A stretch of 46,483 nt of DNA from JAFDVL01 sp043736395 (GCA_043736395.1 JAYTCQ010000233.1:1-46483), one strand, 5' to 3'. Counted from the stretch's first letter, positions 16,852 to 26,326 are shown. Notes: a model not told the origin generated them from the letters alone. A program made the numbers and translations.

Positions 16852-19392
16852 ATGTCCAGCAAAAAGAAAATTATTGTCATCGGAAACGGAATGGCGGGAG
16901 CGCGTTTAGTCGAAGACGTACTCGCCAGAGGCGGCGCTGAAAAATTTGATTTTGTTGTTTTCGGCGATGAGCCATACGGCAATTACAACCGCATTTTATT
17001 GTCCGGTGTTTTGTCCGGTACGCACGATCCGAAAGATATTTTCATCAATTCTTTGAGCTGGTACCAGGAAAATAATATTAAGTTGCACGCCGGAATTCGT
17101 GTCACTTCGATTGACCGTGAAAACAAAATCGCGCACAGCTCAGATGGCATTTCAGAAAGCTATGATTACCTGGTGATTGCGACTGGAAGCTCAGCGTTTG
17201 TGCCTCCGTTTGAGGGAATAATGCAGGAAAGTGCGGATTGCGGAGTTGGGAGTGCGGAGTCAAAAACTCCGCACTCCTCAATCCCAACTCCGCAATACAA
17301 ACAGGGCGTTTTTGTTTTCCGAACACTCGATGATTGCGAAGCGATTTCAAATTATGCCGCAGGCGGAAAAAAAGCTGTCGTCATCGGCGGTGGACTTTTA
17401 GGGTTGGAAGCTGCTCGCGGATTATTGAACTTTGGTGCTGAAGTTCACGTTGTCCATCTGATGTCGCACCTGATGGATATGCAGTTGGACGCACAAGGCG
17501 GAGCTGCTCTGCGACGCAGCATGGAAGCAATGGGCGTATACGTCCACACAGAAAAATCTACTTCAAAAATTCTCGGAAATGGTCACGTCACAGGCTTGGA
17601 ATTCAAAGATGGCTCGACACTTGAATGCGACATGATCGTGATTTCGGCAGGCATTCGTCCAAACACGCAACTCGCCAAAGACGCCGGATTAACAGTCGAA
17701 CGCGGCATCGTCGTCAAAGATTGTCTGAGTTCGATTGACGATGAAAATATTTTTTCCGTAGGAGAATGCGCGCAACACGACGGCAAAGTTTACGGCTTGG
17801 TCGCCCCGCTCTGGGAACAAACCGCCGTTCTTGCAGATCGCTTAACGGGACGCAAACCTGAAGCTAAATATAAAGGTTCAAAAGTTTCGACCAAGCTAAA
17901 GGTCATGGGAATCGAACTCGCCGTGATGGGCGAAAAAGAAGCTGCGCATCCTGATGATGAAGTTGTTGTTTACAACGAACCAGGTCGTGGAATTTATAAA
18001 AAATTAATTGTCAGAAATGGTCAACTCGCAGGAGCCATGCTACTTGGTGAAACATCCACCGCACCCGCATTATTACAGGCTTTTGATCGCAATTCCCTGC
18101 TGCCGGAAAATCGTGCGGAGCTACTTTTCGCGCTCAATTATGAAAGTTCTGGTGGTACAGTTTCCGTCGAAGCGATGGCGGATGACGCACAAATCTGTAA
18201 CTGCAATGGCGTCTCAAAAGGAGCCATCGTCAATGCTGTCAAAGGCGGTTGTCGTACGCTGAAATCGTTGTGCGATTCAACCCGCGCCGGAACCGGATGC
18301 GGTTCGTGTAAGTTGCAAGTCAAAGAAATTTTCGAATTCGCAGCCGGTGACACAGCAGTTGAAGACCCGTCCATTCATTTCTACGTTCCCGGTGTCCCGA
18401 TGAATAAAGTTGACCTGATCGATGCAATAAAAGATCAGGATTTAAAAAGCGTCTCAGCCGTATTCGACGCGCTAGCGGAAGGCAAAGAAGACCCGGCGAG
18501 CAAAGTGGGACTGGCTTCCCTGCTCAAAACAATTTGGGCGGGAGAATACGAAGACGAACGCGATGCCCGTTTCATCAATGATCGCGTCCACGCCAACATT
18601 CAAAAAGATCGCACCTTCAGCGTGATTCCTCGCATTTATGGCGGCGTCACCAATTCCTCAGAACTGCGACGCATCGCCGATGTAGCCGATAAATACAACG
18701 TCAAAATGGTGAAGATCACTGGCGGTCAACGCATTGATTTGCTAGGGATTAAAAAAGAAGATTTGCCTGCTGTGTGGAAAGATTTAGGGATGCCTTCTGG
18801 TCACGCTTACTCGAAAGCTTTTCGCACTTGCAAGACCTGCGTCGGGACAGAATTTTGCCGCTACGGCGTCGGTGACAGTACGGGACTCGGCATCAAAATC
18901 GAAAAAAGATTTCAAGGGATTGAAGCTCCACACAAAGTTAAATTTGCGACAACGGGATGTCCCAGAAATTGCGCCGAAGCCACCATTAAAGACATCGCCG
19001 CAATGGCGATTGAAGGCGGCAAATGGGAAGTCATCATCGGCGGCGCAGGTGGAGCGCACGTCCGTAAAACTGACCTCCTCGTGACAGTAGAGACGCACGA
19101 AGAAGTGCTGATGTATATGGGACGTTTTATGCAGTACTACCGTGAAAACGCGAAATATTTGGAGCGAACCTGGAGCTTGGTCGAGCGGATGGGAATTGAA
19201 AAATTACGCGAAATTTTAGTCGAAGACAGCGAAGGAATTTGCGCTCGCCTGGATGCTGATATTCAAGCGGCGGTGGACGCGTACATTGATCCCTGGCTAG
19301 AAGCGGACGTACCGAATCATCCTTCGCAATTCGTGAATTCACTGGTGCAGATTCAACCGATGCAACCGACATACGCCGGAGTTGTGATGTAG
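16852..19392 (+). CDS. nirB: Assimilatory nitrite reductase large subunit
   Basis: This 846-residue NirB reduces nitrite to ammonium using NAD(P)H. The FAD/NAD module starts with IVIGNGMAGARLVEDVL, and a second nucleotide site (VVIGGGLLGLEAARGL) lies near residue 175. A BFD-like [2Fe-2S] domain (CNCNG... GTGCGSC) lies near 445-485. The siroheme/[4Fe-4S] part has TCKTCVGTEFCRYG and TTGCPRNCAE. ATG 16852 is chosen because AGGAG lies 6 nt upstream, 20 nt after nasA. Residues about 129-149 are encoded by a palindromic DNA repeat (17237-17296) inserted in frame in the first FAD domain. This is absent from the usual NirB layout, where the EGI segment runs straight into GVFVFRTLDD. Confidence 0.95.
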   Translation: MSSKKKIIVIGNGMAGARLVEDVLARGGAEKFDFVVFGDEPYGNYNRILLSGVLSGTHDPKDIFINSLSWYQENNIKLHAGIRVTSIDRENKIAHSSDGISESYDYLVIATGSSAFVPPFEGIMQESADCGVGSAESKTPHSSIPTPQYKQGVFVFRTLDDCEAISNYAAGGKKAVVIGGGLLGLEAARGLLNFGAEVHVVHLMSHLMDMQLDAQGGAALRRSMEAMGVYVHTEKSTSKILGNGHVTGLEFKDGSTLECDMIVISAGIRPNTQLAKDAGLTVERGIVVKDCLSSIDDENIFSVGECAQHDGKVYGLVAPLWEQTAVLADRLTGRKPEAKYKGSKVSTKLKVMGIELAVMGEKEAAHPDDEVVVYNEPGRGIYKKLIVRNGQLAGAMLLGETSTAPALLQAFDRNSLLPENRAELLFALNYESSGGTVSVEAMADDAQICNCNGVSKGAIVNAVKGGCRTLKSLCDSTRAGTGCGSCKLQVKEIFEFAAGDTAVEDPSIHFYVPGVPMNKVDLIDAIKDQDLKSVSAVFDALAEGKEDPASKVGLASLLKTIWAGEYEDERDARFINDRVHANIQKDRTFSVIPRIYGGVTNSSELRRIADVADKYNVKMVKITGGQRIDLLGIKKEDLPAVWKDLGMPSGHAYSKAFRTCKTCVGTEFCRYGVGDSTGLGIKIEKRFQGIEAPHKVKFATTGCPRNCAEATIKDIAAMAIEGGKWEVIIGGAGGAHVRKTDLLVTVETHEEVLMYMGRFMQYYRENAKYLERTWSLVERMGIEKLREILVEDSEGICARLDADIQAAVDAYIDPWLEADVPNHPSQFVNSLVQIQPMQPTYAGVVM
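17237..17296. repeat. Palindromic repeat inserted in frame within nirB
   Basis: The outer arms 17237-17250 and 17283-17296 are perfect 14-bp inverted copies. The inner arms 17251-17260 and 17266-17275 pair over 10 bp around a CAAAA loop, with a 7-nt bulge on the right side. The element is 60 bp, so the frame is preserved. It encodes a low-complexity stretch (CGVGSAESKTPHSSIP) in nirB. Confidence 0.85.
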
Positions 19393-19402
19393 TGTTTTGA
19401 GG

Positions 19403-19445
19403 ACAAACTTTAGTTTGCCGAACGCCGCGCTTCGCGGTCGTTCGG
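19403..19445. repeat. Hairpins in the nirB-nirD spacer
   Basis: The 90-bp gap contains CAAACT-TT-AGTTTG (19403-19416) and a strong GC-rich hairpin (19418-19445: CCGAACG...CGTTCGG with an inner CCGCG/CGCGG). The sequence downstream (CTGAACTCTGAACTCGG) resembles the repeat at the left edge of the window. They may tune the nirB:nirD mRNA ratio. Confidence 0.6.
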
Positions 19446-19482
19446 GGCACGCTGAAGCCTGAACTCTGAACTCGGAAACTTT

Positions 19483-19851
19483 ATGAAAATGAACACGACC
19501 ACATTAATCGAAAGCGACCTGACCGGCGTCGTCATCAACCTCGGAAACATTAATCGCATTCCATTCGGCGAAGGTCGTGAATTCCAAATTGGGGATGAAG
19601 AGATTGTTGTCTTCCGCACACGAAAAAATCAGGTCTATGGACTTCAATCCAAATGCCCGCATCGCGAAGGCGCATTAGCCGACGGTCTGACAGGCGATGG
19701 CAAAGTAATTTGCCCGATGCATTCGTACAAATTTGAACTCGCAACCGGACATCCGGTAGGAAACGATTGCGAGTCATTGAAAACTTATCAGGTAGAAGTT
19801 AGCGAATCAGGAGAAATTCTTTTACATTGGTCATCAGAAGTTAAATTTTAA
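19483..19851 (+). CDS. nirD: Nitrite reductase small subunit, Rieske type
   Basis: This 122-residue protein has a Rieske-like [2Fe-2S] fold with ligands C-P-H in SKCPHREGAL and C-P-M-H in VICPMHSYKFEL. This fits NirD-type small subunits that keep the Rieske ligands. It partners NirB in electron transfer for nitrite reduction. It lies 90 nt after nirB and 19 nt before hemD. ATG 19489 is an alternative start two codons downstream. Confidence 0.93.
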   Translation: MKMNTTTLIESDLTGVVINLGNINRIPFGEGREFQIGDEEIVVFRTRKNQVYGLQSKCPHREGALADGLTGDGKVICPMHSYKFELATGHPVGNDCESLKTYQVEVSESGEILLHWSSEVKF

Positions 19852-19870
19852 CTAAAAGGATGACCAAAAA

Positions 19871-20680
19871 ATGAGTAAATTAACTGGTAAAAGAATTGCC
19901 TTACTTGAAGCACGTATGAGCAGCGAATTAGCAAATTTAGTAAAACGACACGGCGGCGAACCAATCAACGCCCCGGCTTTGCGCGAAGTCTCGATTGACG
20001 CGACTGATGAAGTTGCGACGCTTCTAAATTACCTGAAATCGGGCGAAATTAAATTCGTCGTGTTCCAAACCGGAGTCGCAGTCGCGGGCTTAATTACGGA
20101 AGCTGAAAAGCTGGAACGAAAAGCTGAATTATTAAATGCCTTACGAAAAGTAACCACGATTTGTCGCGGGCCAAAACCGACCGCAGTATTTTCACGCAAT
20201 GGAATTAAGCCGACGCTCAACGCGCCAGAGCCTTACACGACTACTGAACTGATTGCCGTCATGAATGATTTAGACCTCAACAATCAGGGCGTCGCGGTCC
20301 TGCATTATGGTGAAAGGAATGCGGAACTGGCGAATTCACTCGAAGCACGTGGCGCAAAATTGCTTGAGCTTTGCTTATACGAATGGCAGCTCCCTGAAAA
20401 TCTGGAACCTTTAAAATCTTTGATTGATGAGTTAAACCAAAGCCGAATTGATGCCGTTGCTTTCACTAGTCAGATTCAAGCGAGACATTTATTTCAGATT
20501 GCGAAAGACCTAAACCGCGAAGAAGAACTATTGAATTCCTTGAATTCTAAAACAGTAGTCGCCTCTATCGGGCCGACTTGTACAGCAGCATTATTACAAC
20601 TGGGAGTCGCTCCCAAAATTGAACCAGAACACCCCAAAATGGGTCCGATGGTTATTGAATTAATGAAGTATTTTGAATAA
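19871..20680 (+). CDS. hemD: Uroporphyrinogen-III synthase
   Basis: This 269-residue protein matches HemD: KRIALLEARMSSELANLVKRHGGEP at the start, VVFQTGVAVAGL for the first domain, and VAFTSQIQARHLF plus KTVVASIGPTCTAALLQLGV for the second. It cyclises hydroxymethylbilane to uroporphyrinogen III in the cytosol. Its place between nirD and the nitrate transporter, with cobA at the end of the same cluster, indicates supply of the siroheme precursor for NirB. An AAAAGGATGA ribosome-binding region precedes the start. Confidence 0.92.
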   Translation: MSKLTGKRIALLEARMSSELANLVKRHGGEPINAPALREVSIDATDEVATLLNYLKSGEIKFVVFQTGVAVAGLITEAEKLERKAELLNALRKVTTICRGPKPTAVFSRNGIKPTLNAPEPYTTTELIAVMNDLDLNNQGVAVLHYGERNAELANSLEARGAKLLELCLYEWQLPENLEPLKSLIDELNQSRIDAVAFTSQIQARHLFQIAKDLNREEELLNSLNSKTVVASIGPTCTAALLQLGVAPKIEPEHPKMGPMVIELMKYFE

Positions 20681-20705
20681 ATCCTGAGGAGAAAATTACA
20701 CATCC

Positions 20706-21962
20706 ATGAAACGTCGAACTTTTATCCAGAACGCAATTGTCGCTAGCGGAGCCGCCAGCATCGCTTCGCTCGGATTGAATGGCTGTTCTTCAACCGGAGC
20801 CAATTCACCCACACCCGCGACAACCAATAAAATCAAGATCGGATTCATTCCCCTCACGGATTGCGCTTCGGTCGTAATGGCGCATGAACTTGGGTTGTAT
20901 AAAAAACGTGGCGTAGATGTTGAAGTCTCCAAAGAAGCTTCGTGGGCGGCAATCCGCGATAAGGTTTTGACTGGGGAATTAAGTGCTGCACATTGCCTTT
21001 TCGGGATGCCTTTTTCAGTCTATACGGGCATCGGTGGAACAGCTGGACAGGAAATGAAGATCGCCATGATCCTCAATAATAATGGGCAAGCCATCACTCT
21101 TTCCAAAGAGTTCTGTGAACAGGTTAAATACAAAGAAATCGGCAAAGTGAAATCTGCTATCGAAGCGATGGCGAAGAAAAAACCTGTTTCTTTTGCAATG
21201 ACTTTTCCCGGCGGAACGCATGATTTATGGCTGCGATATTGGTTAGCTGCTTCGGGCGTTGATGCCAGCAAAGATTCGAAAACGGTCGGCATCAAAGTCA
21301 TTCCTCCACCGCAAATGGTCGCCAATATGAAAGCCGGAAATATGGACGGCTACTCCGTCGGTGAACCTTGGAACGGGGTTGCGGTAAAAGACGGGATCGG
21401 CACGACACATATTTCTTCACAGGATATTTGGAAGCATCATCCTGAAAAAGCCTTGGTCGTAAACAAACAATTCAGCGAAACGAAAAAAGAAGAGTTGAAG
21501 AAAGTCATGCAGGCAATTTTGGAAGCTTCGGCGTGGCTCGACAAACCTGAAAATCGCAAAGAAGCCGCCGGAGTCATTGGCAAACAATCGTACGTCAACG
21601 CTCCGCCCGATGTGATCGAAGCGCGATTGCTTGGAAAATACGATCTCGGATGCGAACAAAAACATGATTACACTGATGATTTCATGATGTTCTCACGCGG
21701 AGGCGCAACAAATTATCCGCGCAAAGCTCACGCGATTTGGTTTATGGCGCAATACGTTCGATTTGGATTTTTGCCCAATGCGCCCGATTACAAAAAAGTT
21801 GCAGATACTTTGATCATGCAAGACCTCTACAACGAAGTCGCCAAATTAATGAATATCGCAATCCCCGACGATGACATGAAACCGTTCACAATTGATCTGG
21901 ATAAATCAGTCTTTGATCCGAACAACCCGATCATCAGCAAAGCGGCTGGAACAAAAGCTTAA
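20706..21962 (+). CDS. nrtA: Nitrate ABC transporter substrate-binding lipoprotein
   Basis: This 418-residue protein belongs to the NrtA/CmpA/SsuA-like binding proteins. The N-terminus combines a twin-arginine motif (KRRTFIQNA, R3-R4) with a lipobox-like LNGC (Cys27), so it is probably a Tat-exported lipoprotein. Family signatures are KIGFIPLTDCASVVMAHELGLY, FPGGTHDLWLRYWLAASGVD and GNMDGYSVGEPWN. It captures nitrate for the permease and ATPase encoded next. It lies 25 nt after hemD. Confidence 0.93.
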   Translation: MKRRTFIQNAIVASGAASIASLGLNGCSSTGANSPTPATTNKIKIGFIPLTDCASVVMAHELGLYKKRGVDVEVSKEASWAAIRDKVLTGELSAAHCLFGMPFSVYTGIGGTAGQEMKIAMILNNNGQAITLSKEFCEQVKYKEIGKVKSAIEAMAKKKPVSFAMTFPGGTHDLWLRYWLAASGVDASKDSKTVGIKVIPPPQMVANMKAGNMDGYSVGEPWNGVAVKDGIGTTHISSQDIWKHHPEKALVVNKQFSETKKEELKKVMQAILEASAWLDKPENRKEAAGVIGKQSYVNAPPDVIEARLLGKYDLGCEQKHDYTDDFMMFSRGGATNYPRKAHAIWFMAQYVRFGFLPNAPDYKKVADTLIMQDLYNEVAKLMNIAIPDDDMKPFTIDLDKSVFDPNNPIISKAAGTKA

Positions 21963-21975
21963 ATAATTTTTCAAG

Positions 21976-22004
21976 CGTCCTGCCTGAACCCGACAGGCAG
22001 GACG
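21976..22004. promoter_or_regulatory. Strong hairpin between nrtA and nrtB
   Basis: An 11-bp perfect stem (CGTCCTGCCTG paired with CAGGCAGGACG) encloses a 7-nt loop, just after the nrtA stop and before the AAGGAA of nrtB. No T-run follows, so mRNA stabilisation that raises binding-protein output is more likely than termination. Confidence 0.65.
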
Positions 22005-22019
22005 ACCTCAAGGAATTTC

Positions 22020-22868
22020 ATGAAAGACGAAGGTATTTTACAAACAGAATGGGCAGAGCGAAAAAAGTACAGCTTTAATCTGTCAGCACTTGGGCATGCA
22101 GGTTTGGATTTTTTGAAATCTTCTGCGTGGACTTTGGCCGGTTGCGCAATCTTGATGGTGATTTGGGCGGCAATAAGTGCTTTTACATCAAATGCACTGC
22201 CCAACCCGTTCGTGACGCTAAAAACGTTATGGCAACTTGTGAGCCACCCGTTTTATGACAATGGGCCAAATGACAAAGGCATCGGATTACAAATTTACAG
22301 TTCGATCATCCGCGTCTTTATTGGCTTCGCTCTGGGTTCACTGGTAGCAATTCCAGCCGGAGTTTTAATTGGTGCAAGTGAAACCTGCAAAAAGCTTTTC
22401 TATCCGATTGTGCAATTACTTCGCCCTGTTTCTCCGTTAGCCTGGTTTCCAATTGGACTCGTAATTTTCAAAAATGCCGGAAACGCTACGATTTTTATGA
22501 TTTTTATCACTTCGTTGTGGCCAACAGTCATTAATACAGCTTTCGGAGTCGCCTCAATTCCTGACGATCATCGCAATGTAGCGCGCGCTTTTGCATTCTC
22601 GAAATGGCGATACTTCACCAGGATTTTGCTGCCGTTTTCGATGCCGCACATTCTCACCGGATTACGTTTAAGTATGGGCGTGGCGTGGCTCGTGATCGTC
22701 GCCGGAGAAATGATGTCCGGCGGTATCGGCATCGGTTTTTTTGTCTGGGACAGTTACAACGGAGGTAGCCTCGAAAAAGTCATGTCGGCAATTATTTTAA
22801 TAGGAATAGTCGGGCTTTTACTGGATCGTGGCTTTGATTTCATCGCTAAAAAGTTCACGTATGCATAA
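22020..22868 (+). CDS. nrtB: Nitrate ABC transporter permease
   Basis: This 282-residue inner-membrane protein has about six transmembrane helices and the binding-protein-dependent permease (BPD_transp_1) fold. The EAA-like loop is GVASIPDDHRNVARAFAFSKWRYF, which docks the ATPase. The C-terminal segment GVAWLVIVAGEMMSGGIGIGFFVW is typical of NrtB/SsuC/TauC permeases. Its position between nrtA and the ATPase gene assigns nitrate as the substrate. Confidence 0.93.
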   Translation: MKDEGILQTEWAERKKYSFNLSALGHAGLDFLKSSAWTLAGCAILMVIWAAISAFTSNALPNPFVTLKTLWQLVSHPFYDNGPNDKGIGLQIYSSIIRVFIGFALGSLVAIPAGVLIGASETCKKLFYPIVQLLRPVSPLAWFPIGLVIFKNAGNATIFMIFITSLWPTVINTAFGVASIPDDHRNVARAFAFSKWRYFTRILLPFSMPHILTGLRLSMGVAWLVIVAGEMMSGGIGIGFFVWDSYNGGSLEKVMSAIILIGIVGLLLDRGFDFIAKKFTYA

Positions 22869-22907
22869 CTACAAATTATTGATATTTATTCAGGAATTGA
22901 GGTCGTT

Positions 22908-23741
22908 ATGACACCAAAACAAGTTTCACCAATCCACAGTTCGCAATACTTACAAGTCAAAGATTTGACCATCAGCTTTGATACGCCAAGAGGAAAATTC
23001 ATTGCGGTCAAAAATATAAATCTCACCATCAAGCGTGGCGAAGTCATTTCTTTCATCGGACATTCGGGCTGCGGAAAATCTACGATTTTAAATGCAATCG
23101 GCGGATTAGTGAAACCGACTGCGGGTGAAATTATTTTGGGTGGAGTAACGATTGACGCGCCCGGCCCGGATCGCGGCATCGTTTTTCAAAATTATTCGTT
23201 GCTACCCTGGCTATCAGTTTATTCAAATATTTTCGAAGCCGTAGATTCCGTCGTCACCAACAAAACCAAACAGGAAAAAGCGGAATTAGTTGAATCTTTC
23301 CTGAAAAAAGTAAACCTCTGGGAACACCGCGACAAGAAACCTGCGCAGATTTCCGGCGGAATGAAACAGCGTGTCGCCATTGCCCGCGCCTTCGCGATTC
23401 ACCCCGAAGTTTTGTTACTCGATGAGCCATTTGGGGCTTTAGACGCACTGACCAAATCTTCATTGCACGAAGAATTAGTCACGATGCTTAGCCTTGAGAA
23501 TCAAACTGACACCGTCATCATCGTGACGCATGATGTCGAAGAAGCAATTTTTCTTTCGGATCGCGTTGTCGTCATGACCAACGGGCCAGAAGCCACGATC
23601 GGAGAAATTATAGACGTCCCGATTCCACGCCCTCGCAACAAACGCGACATCGTACAATCAAAAGAATATGTCGAGGTTCACAGCCGTCTATTATATCTTT
23701 TGATGGATGCTTTTGCTGTCCATCGTAAAGCAGCGGCATAA
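22908..23741 (+). CDS. nrtC: Nitrate ABC transporter ATP-binding protein
   Basis: This 277-residue ATPase has Walker A GHSGCGKST, Q-loop FQNYSLLPW, signature SGGMKQRVAIARA, Walker B VLLLDEPFGALD and the H-loop IIVTHDVEEAIF. It is the single-domain form; the C-terminal NrtA-like domain found in cyanobacterial NrtC is absent, so it could equally be called NrtD. It energises uptake through the adjacent permease. GAGGTCG lies before the start. Confidence 0.92.
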   Translation: MTPKQVSPIHSSQYLQVKDLTISFDTPRGKFIAVKNINLTIKRGEVISFIGHSGCGKSTILNAIGGLVKPTAGEIILGGVTIDAPGPDRGIVFQNYSLLPWLSVYSNIFEAVDSVVTNKTKQEKAELVESFLKKVNLWEHRDKKPAQISGGMKQRVAIARAFAIHPEVLLLDEPFGALDALTKSSLHEELVTMLSLENQTDTVIIVTHDVEEAIFLSDRVVVMTNGPEATIGEIIDVPIPRPRNKRDIVQSKEYVEVHSRLLYLLMDAFAVHRKAAA

Positions 23742-23812
23742 CAAATATCACTAATAAAACAGACTATTTCTTCCCTTTTTCACTGGGGTTTTGCGATAGC
23801 TTTATCCAAAAT

Positions 23813-25399
23813 ATGAATTTCACATACAGCATAAATATGAAAAACTTCACCTTAAAATTGAACTCCTCAATATTTTTCTCTATCACTGTAATTTTGTTTT
23901 TGTCAGTGAGTTTGTTGGCACAAGAACAGAAAATCGTGAGCGCTTCCAATGTCTCAGCTACACCGACGCCGACGCCAAAACCAGCGGCTCCGAAGGCTCC
24001 GGCGGCACTAGCACCAATTAAAATCGGTCAAGTTACGGTCTCAGGCAGCCTGCGTTTACGAGCTGAAAATTGGGATTGGTTCGACACAAATGCAGGCGAT
24101 GGCAGCTATACGTTCGGAGCTGGAACATTGCGTGTGGGACTCAGCCAGCAAAAGGAAAATTTTGAATGGATGGTTGAAGCTGAAGCCCCATTCGTGGCGA
24201 ATTTACCAAAGACCGCCGTCGCCGCTGCTCCATTCGGACAGCTCGGACTCGGTGCCAATTATTTCGCGGCGAACGGCAATAAAGATGCCAGCGTTTTTCT
24301 AAAACAAGCCTATGTAAATTTTAAAAATATCGGCAAAACCAGTAACCTAAAACTTGGTCGTTTCGAATTCAACGACGGGTTAGAAGTTATCCCAAAAGAC
24401 CCGACTTTATTGGCAGTGAAGCGTGATCACATCAGTCAGCGCTTGATCGGAGCTTTCGGATTTACGCACGTTGGACGCAGCTTTGATGGGATGCAATTTG
24501 GCTATAATAAAAAAGGTTTGAACTTCACTTTTTTCGGCGCGCGTCCCACCGAGGGAGTCTTTCAACTGCGCGGGATGAACGAACTTGATGTTGATGTTTT
24601 TTATGCCGCGACTACGAAATCTTTCAAGACCAAAGACAGCGAAAGTGAAGCGCGTGGCTTCGTCACGCAATACCACGATGGACGGCGGATCGTAAAAGTT
24701 GATAACCGTTCAGTCGCCCTGAGAAATTTAGATTTACCGAATAAAATCAGGGTGACATCCGTCGGAGGTCATTACATCAGTGCGATCAAATCAGGGTCCG
24801 GCAAACTCGATATTTTACTCTGGGGCGTCGGACAATTTGGCAACTGGGGCAATCAAACGCAACGCTCCGCCGCGCTTGCGATGGAGGCAGGTTATCAATT
24901 CGGAGGGAGTAAATTCGTGGATAAAGTGAAGCCCTGGGTGCGCGTGGGATACAATTACAGCACTGGAGATAAGGACGCTACCGACAATACGCACGGCACA
25001 TTTTTTCAAATGCTTCCGACTCCCAGAATTTATGCGCGAACCCCGTTTTACAATTTGATGAATAATCAAGACGCCTTTGCGCAACTGATGATTAAGCCTC
25101 ACGCGAAATTTGCTCTGCGGACGGATTTACATTATTTGCGATTATCCAGTTCCAAAGATTTATGGTACGCCGGAGGTGGAGCATTCCAACAACAATCTTT
25201 TGGCTTTGCCGCGCGCCCCAGCAATAATCAAAACAGTCTGGGATTATTCGCCGATGTCAGCGCTGATTACACGTTCTCTCCGCGAACTTCCGTGACGTTT
25301 TATGTTGGTGGCTCTGCCCGCGGCAAAGTACAATCAGCAATCTATCCACTGGGCAACAAAATGCATTTTGCATATTTTGAATTAACGCAGAAATTTTAG
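23813..25399 (+). CDS. Alginate-export-type outer-membrane porin
   Basis: This 528-residue protein has a signal peptide ending near LLAQEQ, a Pro/Ala-rich linker (TPTPTPKPAAPKAPAA) and a long beta-barrel region that matches the alginate export (AlgE-like) porin family. Examples are VSGSLRLRAENWDWF, AFLKQAYVNFKN-like strands and SVGGHYISAIKSGSGKLD. It ends in an aromatic residue (ELTQKF), as outer-membrane barrels do. Its place within the nitrate cluster suggests that it admits nitrate or nitrite across the outer membrane. This is inferred from position, not shown by sequence. Confidence 0.85.
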   Translation: MNFTYSINMKNFTLKLNSSIFFSITVILFLSVSLLAQEQKIVSASNVSATPTPTPKPAAPKAPAALAPIKIGQVTVSGSLRLRAENWDWFDTNAGDGSYTFGAGTLRVGLSQQKENFEWMVEAEAPFVANLPKTAVAAAPFGQLGLGANYFAANGNKDASVFLKQAYVNFKNIGKTSNLKLGRFEFNDGLEVIPKDPTLLAVKRDHISQRLIGAFGFTHVGRSFDGMQFGYNKKGLNFTFFGARPTEGVFQLRGMNELDVDVFYAATTKSFKTKDSESEARGFVTQYHDGRRIVKVDNRSVALRNLDLPNKIRVTSVGGHYISAIKSGSGKLDILLWGVGQFGNWGNQTQRSAALAMEAGYQFGGSKFVDKVKPWVRVGYNYSTGDKDATDNTHGTFFQMLPTPRIYARTPFYNLMNNQDAFAQLMIKPHAKFALRTDLHYLRLSSSKDLWYAGGGAFQQQSFGFAARPSNNQNSLGLFADVSADYTFSPRTSVTFYVGGSARGKVQSAIYPLGNKMHFAYFELTQKF

Positions 25400-25512
25400 G
25401 TACGATAGGCGTCCCCGCCTGTCGCCCGAACCAGCGCAGCGGAGTTCGGGTATCTTGGCAGATGGAAATTTTATCTTAAGTTAACTGGTCAGGCGGGGAC
25501 GCCTAACCTACC
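25399..25512. repeat. Inverted repeat with inner hairpin between the porin and cobA
   Basis: The arms 25399-25421 and 25490-25512 are inverted copies over 23 bp with 3 mismatches; the inner 16 bp are perfect (25406-25421 with 25490-25505). Inside lies a second hairpin, CCCGAAC...GTTCGGG, near 25425-25450. The left arm begins at the last base of the porin stop codon. Confidence 0.8.
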
Positions 25513-25522
25513 TTGGTAGCAT

Positions 25523-26326
25523 ATGAAATTAGGTAAAGTTTTTTTAGTTGGCGCAGGCCCCGGAGACCCGGATTTATTGACGATGAAAGCGCATAAGCTA
25601 ATTCAAACGGCTGGCTGCATTGTCTACGATCATCTGGTAAATCCCGAAATTATGACCTATGCGCTTCCAACTGCCGAACTGATTTATGCAGGTAAACAAG
25701 GTCATAAATGCGCGTTGAAGCAGGAAACCATCAATGCCATTCTCGTTACTAAAGCCACCGAACACGACATCGTAGTCAGGCTGAAAGGCGGTGATCCATT
25801 TATCTTCGGACGGGGCGGCGAAGAAGCTGAGGCGTTGATTTCTGCTGGCATTAGGTGGGAAGTCGTGCCCGGAATTTCATCGGGAGCCGCTGCTGCCGCA
25901 TATGCGGGAATTCCCATCACGCATCGAGGAATTAGCAGTTCGGTCACCTTTATCACCGGACATGAAGACCCCACCAAAACTGAATCACAATTAAAATGGC
26001 AACATCTCGCCCACGGTTCTGACACGCTGGTGATTTTCATGGGTGTCGCAAAAATTATCGATATTGCGGAGCAATTATTATTGCACGGCAGAAAAGCGCA
26101 GACGCCTGTGGCGTTTATTCAACAAGGTACATATGAACATCAAATGACTCATACCTGCACATTGCAGGAAATACCCGAATTGCTTGCAACGAATGAAATT
26201 CAATCACCGGCGATCATTGTCATCGGCGAAGTTGTTCGATTACGTGAACAATTACAATGGTTTGAGAGAAAGGTCACTTTGGACACACTCGAAGCGATGA
26301 ATTCAATTAAGACAATTACGTCATAA
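25523..26326 (+). CDS. cobA: Uroporphyrinogen-III C-methyltransferase
   Basis: This 267-residue SUMT makes precorrin-2 from uroporphyrinogen III using S-adenosylmethionine. It has the family motifs VGAGPGDPDLLTMKA, VRLKGGDPFIFGRGGEE and VPGISSGAAAAAYAGIPITHR. It has no CysG oxidase/chelatase domain, so dehydrogenation and iron insertion must be encoded elsewhere. It closes the nitrate cluster and provides the siroheme branch point for NirB. A palindromic repeat separates it from the porin, so expression may be partly uncoupled. Confidence 0.94.
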   Translation: MKLGKVFLVGAGPGDPDLLTMKAHKLIQTAGCIVYDHLVNPEIMTYALPTAELIYAGKQGHKCALKQETINAILVTKATEHDIVVRLKGGDPFIFGRGGEEAEALISAGIRWEVVPGISSGAAAAAYAGIPITHRGISSSVTFITGHEDPTKTESQLKWQHLAHGSDTLVIFMGVAKIIDIAEQLLLHGRKAQTPVAFIQQGTYEHQMTHTCTLQEIPELLATNEIQSPAIIVIGEVVRLREQLQWFERKVTLDTLEAMNSIKTITS

